Shown in pieces: positions 1 through 4,955 of a stretch of 6,471 bases of DNA. This stretch comes from Acidimicrobiia bacterium (GTDB lineage Bacteria; Actinomycetota; Acidimicrobiia; IMCC26256; BP-133), in contig JAICYE010000131.1 of assembly GCA_025934385.1 (NCBI GenBank), positions 1 to 6,471 of the forward strand, written 5' to 3'. The notes beneath the pieces were generated by a model. That model did not search any database. It worked only from the letters and a program-made list of their open reading frames with translations, and was not told where the DNA came from. The position numbers were made by a program, and so were the translations under genes. The stretch's first letter is position 1. Every line of letters begins with the position of its first letter.

Positions 1-347
1 CGGTCCGGGCCGGGCGGCACGACGGCGGCGGGCGAAGCGGCCCGGAGCAACGGCAGCCTGGGGCCCGCGAAGCGCCAAGCCGCCCACTGCGTGAGGGACA
101 CGATCTCCGCCGTCGGCCCCGCCGACACCGCCGCCAGCAGCGGGCGGAGCTTGTCGGGGGGCGCCTCGGACACGACGCCGTCGGCCATCACCCAGCCCCG
201 CACCCGGCGGCCGCCCAGGTTGACGCGCACGATCGTGCCGACGCCGACGATCCCCGCCAGAGGCTCCGGCACCGAGTAGTCGAAGAATCGTTCGACGGCC
301 AGTACGTCGACGGCGACCCGGCACCCCCGGGTCGCCGTCGAAAGCAC
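1..347 (-). CDS. priA: Primosomal protein N' (PriA), N-terminal part, cut by window edge
   Basis: Only the first 115 codons are present; the gene runs off the window at position 1. The visible part matches the N-terminal 3'-DNA-end-binding domain of PriA: VAVDVLAVERFFDYSVPE at about residues 11-28, then GTIVRVNLGGRRVRGWVM, an SH3-like strand set, and LRPLLAAV. PriA recognises stalled replication forks and helps reload the replicative helicase. The helicase domain, whose motifs are said to be degenerate in many actinobacterial homologues, lies outside the window, so whether this copy is an active helicase cannot be judged. I chose the GTG at 345-347, 20 nt after the metK stop. No good Shine-Dalgarno precedes it, and the frame stays open upstream into the metK end, so the start is uncertain. 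Codons 3-14 lie inside a strong perfect inverted repeat. The gene is probably the last of the mihF-gmk-rpoZ-coaBC-metK transcript. Confidence 0.85.
   Translation of the reverse strand, partial: MLSTATRGCRVAVDVLAVERFFDYSVPEPLAGIVGVGTIVRVNLGGRRVRGWVMADGVVSEAPPDKLRPLLAAVSAGPTAEIVSLTQWAAWRFAGPRLPLLRAASPAAVVPPGPD
307..341 (-). repeat. 15-bp perfect inverted repeat (hairpin) over the start of priA
   Basis: Positions 307-321 (TCGACGGCGACCCGG) and 327-341 (CCGGGTCGCCGTCGA) are exact reverse complements separated by a 5-nt loop (322-326). The transcript of the metK-priA strand would form this stem starting 26 nt after the metK stop codon. No U-run follows it, so it is not a classic intrinsic terminator; a U-less terminator, an attenuator, or a structure that limits priA translation are all possible. 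It overlaps codons 3-14 of priA as annotated, in a stretch before the conserved PriA sequence begins. Confidence 0.75.
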
Positions 348-367
348 GGCTGAAGGATACGGGAGCG

Positions 368-1567
368 TCAGGCGCCGGCGGCGGAGCGGAGGTCGGCGGC
401 GATGTCGTCGACCTGCTCCCAGGTGAACTCCTTGTCAGGCCGGCCGAAGTGCCCGTAGGACGCCGTCTTGCGGTAGATCGGCCGCCGCAGGTCGAGCCGG
501 TCGATGATGGCCGCCGGGCGCAGGTCGAAGTAGTCCAGGATCAGGCCCGGCAGCTTCTCGGGGTCGACCTGGGCGGTGCCGAAGGTCTCGACGAGGACCG
601 AAACCGGCCGGGCCTTGCCGATGGCGTAGGCCACCTGCACCTCGCAGCGCCCGGCCAGCCCGGCGGCCACGACGGCCTTGGCCACCTGGCGGGTGGCGTA
701 GGCGGCAGACCGGTCGACCTTCGACGGGTCCTTTCCGGAGAAGGCCCCGCCGCCGTGACGGGCCATGCCGCCGTAGGTGTCGACGATGATCTTGCGGCCG
801 GTCAGCCCGGTGTCGGCGTGGGGTCCGCCGAGCTCGAACGTGCCCGTCGGGTTGCAGAGGAGCGTGAAGTCGTCGTCGGCGAACTGCGGCGGCAGCAGCG
901 GCCGGATGACGTGGTCCCGGAGGTCGGGCTTGAGCAGCGTCTCCAGGTCGATGCCCGGCTGATGCTGGGTCGAGATGAGCACGGTGTCGAGGCGGACGGG
1001 GCGGTTGCCCTCGTACTCGATCGTCACCTGCGTCTTCCCGTCCGGCCGGAGGTAGGGCAGCACCCCGGCCTTGCGGACCTCCGACAGCCGGTGGGCCATC
1101 CGGTGGGCCAGCCAGATCGGCATCGGCATGAGGTCGGCCGTCTCGTCGCAGGCGTAGCCGAACATCATCCCCTGGTCGCCGGCGCCCTGGGCGTCGAGGG
1201 CGTCGTCGGCCGCGCCGGTGCGGCGCTCGATGGCGGTGTTGACGCCCTGGGCGATGTTGGGCGACTGCTCGTCGATCGACACGACGACGCCGCAGGTGTG
1301 GCCGTCGAACCCGTACGACTCCCGGTCGTAGCCGATCGAGTTGATCGTCTCCCGGGCGATCTTGGGGATCTCGACGTAGGCGGTGGTGGTGATCTCGCCG
1401 GCCACGACCACGAGGCCGGTGGTGAGCAGCGTCTCGCAGGCGACCCGACCGAGCGGGTCCTCGGCCAGGATGGCGTCGAGGATCGAGTCGCTGATCTGGT
1501 CGGCCATCTTGTCGGGGTGACCCTCGGTCACCGACTCCGACGTGAACGTCCAACGGTTGCTGCTCAC
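368..1567 (-). CDS. metK: S-adenosylmethionine synthetase (methionine adenosyltransferase)
   Basis: Cytoplasmic enzyme that makes S-adenosylmethionine from ATP and methionine, releasing phosphate and pyrophosphate. The 399-residue product is close to the usual 380-405. It shows the MetK signatures throughout: GHPDK at residues 16-20, with the catalytic His17 and metal-binding Asp19; [12 protein letters not shown] at 128-139; [14 protein letters not shown] around 254-267; and the phosphate-binding [17 protein letters not shown] at 272-288. The C-terminal third also matches the family (AYGHFGR). The frame stays open far upstream through coaBC, but the MetK homology begins at [12 protein letters not shown], so the start is the GTG at 1565-1567, with a strong AAGGAGG seven bases upstream. 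That GTG overlaps the coaBC stop as GTGA, which implies coupled translation. No SAM riboswitch is visible before it, so control probably comes from the upstream operon promoter. Confidence 0.97.
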   Translation of the reverse strand: MSSNRWTFTSESVTEGHPDKMADQISDSILDAILAEDPLGRVACETLLTTGLVVVAGEITTTAYVEIPKIARETINSIGYDRESYGFDGHTCGVVVSIDEQSPNIAQGVNTAIERRTGAADDALDAQGAGDQGMMFGYACDETADLMPMPIWLAHRMAHRLSEVRKAGVLPYLRPDGKTQVTIEYEGNRPVRLDTVLISTQHQPGIDLETLLKPDLRDHVIRPLLPPQFADDDFTLLCNPTGTFELGGPHADTGLTGRKIIVDTYGGMARHGGGAFSGKDPSKVDRSAAYATRQVAKAVVAAGLAGRCEVQVAYAIGKARPVSVLVETFGTAQVDPEKLPGLILDYFDLRPAAIIDRLDLRRPIYRKTASYGHFGRPDKEFTWEQVDDIAADLRSAAGA

Positions 1568-2817
1568 GGGGCCTCCTTCGGACCTCTTTGACGCAGTTGC
1601 GGAGCCACCGTGTCCCAGATGGCATCGGCAAGTTCGATTTTGGGCATTTGTGGCAATTGGCGGGCGGTGCCGTCGGGGGCGATCAGCACGGCCCGGTTGG
1701 TCTCGACCTCGAAACCGGAGCCGGGGGCGGTGACGTCGTTGGCAACCATGAGGTCGACCCGTTTGGCCGCCATCTTGGCTGCCGCCTGCTCGACGAGCCG
1801 CTCCGTCTCTGCTGCGAATCCTACGAGGTATTGCATGAATTTTTTCCGACCAAGTTCGGCGAGGATGTCGGTCGTCGGCTCGAGGACGACCTCCGGCGGT
1901 CCCGCCGCCTTCTTGATCTTCTCCGGAGCCGACACCTTTGGGCGGAAATCGGCCACTGCGGCGGCCATGACGACCACGTCGACGCCGTCGTAGCGGCCGA
2001 GGACGGCGTCGGCCATCTCCGCCGCCGACTCCACCCGCACGACGTCGCCGACCCCGGGCGGGGCGGGCCGGTCGACGGTGGTCACGAGTACCACCTCGGC
2101 GCCCCGCCGGGCAGCGGCCTCGGCCACGGCGTAGCCCATCTTCCCCGACGACCGGTTGCCGATGAACCGGACGGGGTCGATCGCCTCCCGGGTGCCGCCG
2201 GCGGTGACCAGGACCCGTCGGCCGGCGAGGTCGCCGGTGGGACGGGCCAGGATTGCGGCCGCGGCCTCCACGATGCGGGCGGGGTCGGCCAGCCGCCCGG
2301 CGCCGACGTCCCCGCCGGCCAGGCGGCCCGACTCGGGCTCGACGATGTGCACGCCCCGGCGGCGCAGGACGGCGATGTTGTCCTGGACCGCCGGGTGCTC
2401 CCACATCTCGGTGTGCATGGCCGGGGCCACGAGGACGGGCGCCCGGGTGGCCAGGAGCGTCGCCGTCAGCAGGTCGTTGGAGATGCCGGCGGCGTAGTGG
2501 CCGAGGACGCGGGCGGTGGCCGGTGCCACCACGACGAGGTCGCAGGTCTGGCCGAGCCGGGTGTGGGGGATCGGCTCGCGGCCCTCGAACAGCGACGTGC
2601 GGGCCGGCTCCGACGCCAGGGCGGAAAACGTCAGCGGCCCGACGAAGCGGGTGGCCCCGGCGGTCAGCACGGGCATCACATGGGCGCCGGCGTCGACCAG
2701 CCGGCGGCAGATCTCGACGGCCTTGTAGGCGGCGATGCCGCCCGAGACCCCGAGGACGATCCGCCGCCCGGCCAGCCCGGGCTGTCGCCCGGAACGGGCT
2801 GTCATATCGGGGGACAC
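1564..2817 (-). CDS. coaBC: Bifunctional phosphopantothenoylcysteine decarboxylase / phosphopantothenate-cysteine ligase
   Basis: Makes 4'-phosphopantetheine for coenzyme A in two steps: ligation of cysteine to phosphopantothenate (CoaB half), then FMN-dependent decarboxylation (CoaC half). The product has 417 residues, a normal length. The CoaC flavoprotein half comes first: VSGGIAAYK at 24-32, the active-site His85 in [14 protein letters not shown], and PAMHTEMW at 132-139. The CoaB half follows: [25 protein letters not shown] around 204-228, [14 protein letters not shown] at 299-303, VGFAAET and VANDV. Two catalytic CoaC positions differ from E. coli: Asn125 is His135 and Cys158 is Gly168. 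I recall the same changes in mycobacterial CoaBC, so this is probably an actinobacterial subtype, not a broken gene. The GTG at 2815-2817 is used here; an ATG at 2803-2805 (413 residues) is an equally possible start. The start region lies in a hairpin repeat. It follows rpoZ after 20 nt and overlaps metK. Confidence 0.95.
   Translation of the reverse strand: MSPDMTARSGRQPGLAGRRIVLGVSGGIAAYKAVEICRRLVDAGAHVMPVLTAGATRFVGPLTFSALASEPARTSLFEGREPIPHTRLGQTCDLVVVAPATARVLGHYAAGISNDLLTATLLATRAPVLVAPAMHTEMWEHPAVQDNIAVLRRRGVHIVEPESGRLAGGDVGAGRLADPARIVEAAAAILARPTGDLAGRRVLVTAGGTREAIDPVRFIGNRSSGKMGYAVAEAAARRGAEVVLVTTVDRPAPPGVGDVVRVESAAEMADAVLGRYDGVDVVVMAAAVADFRPKVSAPEKIKKAAGPPEVVLEPTTDILAELGRKKFMQYLVGFAAETERLVEQAAAKMAAKRVDLMVANDVTAPGSGFEVETNRAVLIAPDGTARQLPQMPKIELADAIWDTVAPQLRQRGPKEAP
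1565..1578 (-). promoter_or_regulatory. metK Shine-Dalgarno and GTG start overlapping the coaBC stop
   Basis: AAGGAGG lies at 1572-1578 on the minus strand, four bases before the GTG at 1565-1567. The GTG shares bases with the TGA stop of coaBC (1564-1566). This site fixes the metK start and rejects the much longer open frame upstream. It also predicts that metK translation is coupled to coaBC. Confidence 0.85.
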
Positions 2818-2833
2818 CCCCGAACCCCCGGGG
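2808..2833 (+). repeat. GC-rich hairpin repeat, copy 1 (rpoZ-coaBC junction)
   Basis: On the plus strand 2808-2822 is a perfect 6-bp stem with a 3-nt loop (CGGGGG-ACA-CCCCCG), followed by AA and then CCCCCGGGG. Nearly the same order occurs on the minus strand at 5391-5417 inside pyrD: CGGGGGG-ACG-CCCCCCG, then A, then CCCCCGGGC. A second small stem (GCCCG-GAA-CGGGC, 2787-2799) sits beside it, just as a second stem sits beside the pyrD copy. The repeat covers the GTG start of coaBC. It may be a dispersed palindromic element of this genome; with only two copies in view that is an inference. Confidence 0.5.
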
Positions 2834-2837
2834 TGCG

Positions 2838-3104
2838 CTACTTGATCGACCGCTCGACGACCTCGGGCCGCTCGTAGACGATCTTGCCGACCTCGATCTC
2901 CTCCAGCGAGATCGACAGCGGCTTGCGGGACAGCGAGGTGACCTGGGGCGGCACGATCGTGCCCAGCCCCTCGCCCAGCTGGTTGAAGTAGGAGTTGATC
3001 TGGCGGGCCCGCTTGGCGGCCAGCGACACCAGCGTGAACTTGGAGTCGACCCGGTCCGTGAGGTTCTCCAGCAGCGGATGCATCAGCGACGGGCGGCGTT
3101 CCAC
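2838..3104 (-). CDS. rpoZ: DNA-directed RNA polymerase omega subunit
   Basis: Small subunit that helps assemble RNA polymerase by holding the beta' subunit, and in some bacteria takes part in the (p)ppGpp response. The 88-residue product has the omega core: [32 protein letters not shown] at about residues 15-46, then the actinobacterial-type tail ending in [15 protein letters not shown]. The GTG at 3102-3104 is taken as start because GAGGAG lies ten bases upstream (3115-3120), inside the 3' end of gmk. An internal ATG (codon 8) has no Shine-Dalgarno. The gene begins 3 nt after the gmk TAA, and coaBC follows after 20 nt. The gmk-rpoZ pairing is common across bacteria and links GMP kinase to the polymerase subunit connected with the ppGpp response. 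Confidence 0.95.
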   Translation of the reverse strand: MERRPSLMHPLLENLTDRVDSKFTLVSLAAKRARQINSYFNQLGEGLGTIVPPQVTSLSRKPLSISLEEIEVGKIVYERPEVVERSIK

Positions 3105-3107
3105 TGG

Positions 3108-3674
3108 TTATGTACTCCTCGGGTTGCGGCGGGTTTCGAGGATAGCAGCGACCTGGTCGACGGCCGCCTCCAGGTCGTCGTTGACCACGACGAGGTCGAA
3201 TTCGGCGGCCATCGCCTCCTCGGCGTCGGCCTTGGCCAGCCGGCGCTCGATGGTGTCGAGGGCGTCGCCGGCCCGGGTCACGAGCCGCTCCCGCTGCACC
3301 TCCCGGCTCGGCGGCCGGAGGAACACCAGCACCGCATCAGGAAAGACCTTCCGCACGGCCATCGCACCCTGCACGTCGATCTCCAGGATCACGTCGTCGC
3401 CGGCGGCGAGATGGTCCACCAGCGGCCGCTTGGGGGTCCCGTAAAAATGGCCGAAGACCTCGAACGACTCGACGAACTCGTCGTGTTCCTGCCACTTGTC
3501 GAAGGTGGCCCGGTCGAGGAAGACGTAGTCGCGGCCGTCGATCTCACCGGGGCGCGCCGGTCTCGTGGTGGCCGACACCGACAACCACAGGCGGGAGTCC
3601 CGGGCCAGGAGGCGGGCGGCGACGGTGCCCTTGCCGGCTCCGGAAGGGCCCGAGAGGACGAGGAGGACGCCCAG
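3108..3674 (-). CDS. gmk: Guanylate kinase, with a CTG (non-standard) start
   Basis: Phosphorylates GMP (and dGMP) to GDP with ATP in the cytoplasm, feeding GTP synthesis. Counted from the CTG at 3672-3674, the protein has 188 residues, slightly short for the family (about 190-210). The P-loop GPSGAGKGT is at residues 9-17. The GMP-binding region SVSATTRPARPGEIDGRDY follows at 32-50, then YGT at 78-80, the acidic pair Glu98/Asp100 in LEIDVQG, and a lid rich in Arg (RERLVTR). The reading frame is closed by the mihF TAG at 3678-3680, and there is no ATG, GTG or TTG between it and the P-loop. The first standard start is a TTG at 3582-3584, after the P-loop, which would give an inactive protein. 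CTG is therefore the best start; a weak GAG lies upstream with normal spacing. The frame is the same as that of mihF, so amber readthrough would join the two proteins. A base error in the sequence is the other explanation. Confidence 0.9.
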   Translation of the reverse strand: MGVLLVLSGPSGAGKGTVAARLLARDSRLWLSVSATTRPARPGEIDGRDYVFLDRATFDKWQEHDEFVESFEVFGHFYGTPKRPLVDHLAAGDDVILEIDVQGAMAVRKVFPDAVLVFLRPPSREVQRERLVTRAGDALDTIERRLAKADAEEAMAAEFDLVVVNDDLEAAVDQVAAILETRRNPRST

Positions 3675-3677
3675 CGG

Positions 3678-3995
3678 CTACCGCTCGAAGTGCTCGAGCA
3701 GCGCCCGCCGCTGATGGGTGCCGAGGCCCCGGACGCGACGGTTCTCGCTGATCTCGAGCTCCTCCATCGTCCGCCGGGCCTTCACCTTCCCGACACCGGG
3801 GAGCGATTCCAGAACGGTGACCACCTTGAGTTTGGCGACGGCGTCGTCGGTGTCGCCCTGATTCAGTAGCTCGCCGAGGCTGATCGACCCAGCCTTCAGC
3901 TTCTCCTTCAGCTCGGCCCGCTGGCGGCGAGCGGCGGCTGCCTTCTCGAGCGCCGCCTGGCGCTGCGCGGGATCGAGCGACGGCGGGAGGGGCAT
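3678..3995 (-). CDS. mihF: Integration host factor, actinobacterial type (mIHF/sIHF)
   Basis: Small nucleoid-associated protein found only in actinobacteria. It binds and bends DNA, affects chromosome compaction and supercoiling, and was first described as the host factor for mycobacteriophage L5 integration; it is unrelated in sequence to E. coli IHF. From the ATG at 3993-3995 the product has 105 residues, the same as I recall for the mycobacterial protein. The N-terminal helix is charged (QAALEKAAAARRQRAELKEKLKAG, 13-36). The DNA-binding part follows: VLESLPGVGKVKA at 61-73, with a helix-hairpin-helix-like PGVGK, then TMEELEI and RRVRGLGTHQRRALLEHF at 86-103. A longer GTG start at 4041-4043 is open but has no Shine-Dalgarno, while GGAGG lies ten bases before the ATG. 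It is first in its cluster, behind its own promoter, and shares a frame with gmk. Confidence 0.94.
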   Translation of the reverse strand: MPLPPSLDPAQRQAALEKAAAARRQRAELKEKLKAGSISLGELLNQGDTDDAVAKLKVVTVLESLPGVGKVKARRTMEELEISENRRVRGLGTHQRRALLEHFER

Positions 3996-4043
3996 AGCCT
4001 TGGGACCTCCGGAGGCGTCAACGAAACTGTGTTCGGACCCCAC
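3996..4043 (-). promoter_or_regulatory. mihF ribosome binding site and proximal leader
   Basis: GGAGG on the minus strand (4006-4010) sits ten bases before the mihF ATG and supports that start over the GTG at 4041-4043, which would add 16 residues that match nothing I recall in the family. A second purine run (AAGG) lies only 3 nt before the ATG. Confidence 0.6.
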
Positions 4044-4057
4044 GCGGTGTACGGCAC

Positions 4058-4072
4058 GGCGGCGTCGCCGCC
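4058..4072 (-). other. Hairpin in the mihF leader
   Basis: GGCGGC (4067-4072 read on the minus strand) and GCCGCC (4058-4063) form a perfect 6-bp stem with a GAC loop. If transcription starts near 4087, this stem lies in the first 30 nt of the untranslated leader of the mihF cluster. It could stabilise the 5' end of the transcript. Short GC stems are common in DNA of this composition, so a role is unproven. Confidence 0.3.
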
Positions 4073-4093
4073 CGGGGACCGACGAACCTGGTC

Positions 4094-4121
4094 AGTATAG
4101 GCAGACCCCCTGCCGCCACAA
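4094..4121 (-). promoter_or_regulatory. Predicted sigma-70-type promoter for the mihF-gmk-rpoZ-coaBC-metK cluster
   Basis: On the minus strand, TATACT (4094-4099) fits the -10 consensus at five of six positions. TTGTGG (4116-4121) fits the start of a -35 box, with a 16-nt spacer. It is the only AT-rich promoter-like site in the 180-bp gap between pyrF and mihF. A start near 4087 would give a leader of about 90 nt. It would separate control of the mihF cluster from the pyrimidine operon, although readthrough from pyrF remains possible. Confidence 0.55.
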
Positions 4122-4188
4122 CCCGTCCGTAACCGGGTTTTCATGGGAAATCGGCCCCCAGAAACGGTTTCCGCGTCACGGACGTGAC
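4120..4188 (-). terminator. Possible transcription end region after pyrF (weak)
   Basis: Two short inverted repeats lie after the pyrF coding region. GTCACG-GA-CGTGAC (4175-4188) spans the pyrF stop codon. AACCCG-N8-CGGGTT (4120-4125 and 4134-4139) lies downstream and touches the predicted -35 box. Neither is followed by a U-run on the minus strand. On the plus strand the second one is followed by three to four T residues, so it might instead stop antisense transcription. The remaining gap sequence shows no gene and no recognisable riboswitch. Confidence 0.25.
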
Positions 4189-4955
4189 AGACGAGGAGCG
4201 AGCGTGGCCGAGAGCGCGGCGGCGGCCGACTCCGGATCGGGGGCTGCGGTCACCGCCCGGCCGACCACCAGCAGGTCGGCGCCGGCGGCCATCGCCTCCG
4301 CCGGGGTGCCGATCCGGGCCTGGTCGTGGCTGGCGCCGCCGGGTAGGCGGATGCCGGGCACGACGGCGAGGAGCCGTGAGTTCTCCTTGACGGCGCGGAG
4401 TTCCCGCACCGAGCAGACGACGCCGGCGCAGCCACCGGCCACGGCGGCTTGGAGCCGGGCCGGGAAGGCGCCGGCGTCGGGATCGCTGGTGAGGACGGTG
4501 ACGCCGAGCGCCACCGGCAGCTCGGCCACCCCGGCGTCGGCGGCACCGGCGGCCAGACCGTCGACCCCGGCCCGGAGCATGTCGACGCCGCCGGCGGCGT
4601 GGAGCGTGACGAAGCCGACGCCGAGGCGGCCGACCTGCCGGGCCGCCTTCTCCACCGTCGTCGGGATGTCGTGGAGTTTGAGGTCGAGGAACACCCGTCG
4701 ACCGGGCGCGGCCAGCGCCTCGACGGCGGCCGGCCCGGACCCGGTGAACAGTTCCAGCCCGACCTTGACGACGCCGAACCACGGATCGAGCCGGTCGGCC
4801 AGTTCGACCGCGGCCGACAGGTCGTCGACGTCGAGCGCCAGGGCGAGCTGCTCCCGGGCGCCGGCGGGTGAAGCGCCTGCTGCTCGCACCTCGGACGCCA
4901 GCGGACGCCCGCCCACTGAACCCTCGGCGCCGGCGGCGCTTCGGCGCTGGCTCAC
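4176..4955 (-). CDS. pyrF: Orotidine 5'-phosphate decarboxylase
   Basis: Catalyses the last step of UMP synthesis, decarboxylating OMP. From the GTG at 4953-4955 the product has 259 residues. The catalytic set is intact and keeps the E. coli spacing: Lys64 in VVKVGLELF, and the D-x-K-x-x-D motif at Asp91, Lys93 and Asp96 in FLDLKLHDIPTTV. The C-terminal phosphate-binding part is also clear (PGIRLPGG, then VVGRAVTAAPDP). The chosen GTG overlaps the pyrD stop as GTGA. Family homology only begins near residue 36 (EQLALALDVDD), so the N-terminus may be 13 to 22 residues shorter, using GTG at 4914-4916 (246 residues, preceded by GAGGG) or 4887-4889. It is the last gene of the carB-pyrD-pyrF run; no pyrE follows. 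Confidence 0.95.
   Translation of the reverse strand: MSQRRSAAGAEGSVGGRPLASEVRAAGASPAGAREQLALALDVDDLSAAVELADRLDPWFGVVKVGLELFTGSGPAAVEALAAPGRRVFLDLKLHDIPTTVEKAARQVGRLGVGFVTLHAAGGVDMLRAGVDGLAAGAADAGVAELPVALGVTVLTSDPDAGAFPARLQAAVAGGCAGVVCSVRELRAVKENSRLLAVVPGIRLPGGASHDQARIGTPAEAMAAGADLLVVGRAVTAAPDPESAAAALSATLAPRLSRP

Noticed and set aside
154..175. Possible third copy of the GC-rich repeat in priA (run of six G)
   Set aside because: It has no matching C-run to form the stem, and it encodes an ordinary PriA segment (APPDKLRP).
1568..1700. SAM riboswitch or other leader RNA for metK
   Set aside because: metK overlaps coaBC, so there is no leader, and no riboswitch-like conserved core is visible.
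1836..1850. A6 run on the minus strand in coaBC as a frameshift site
   Set aside because: It does not form a good slippery heptamer in frame, and the conserved CoaB sequence continues in the same frame on both sides.
368..2404. A 678-residue minus-strand frame that adds about 279 residues before MetK
   Set aside because: The upstream part is Arg/Gly/Pro-rich shadow of coaBC in another frame. MetK homology and a strong Shine-Dalgarno start at the GTG 1565-1567.
2253..3869. Long plus-strand open frames, including 449-1591, 1588-2877, 2253-3869 and 4000-5148
   Set aside because: All lie opposite recognisable minus-strand genes, have shadow-like composition and match no family I know. Long antisense frames are expected at this GC content.
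3678..4043. Longer mihF from the GTG at 4041-4043
   Set aside because: No Shine-Dalgarno precedes it and the 16 added residues fit nothing in the family; the ATG at 3993-3995 has GGAGG and gives the usual 105 residues.
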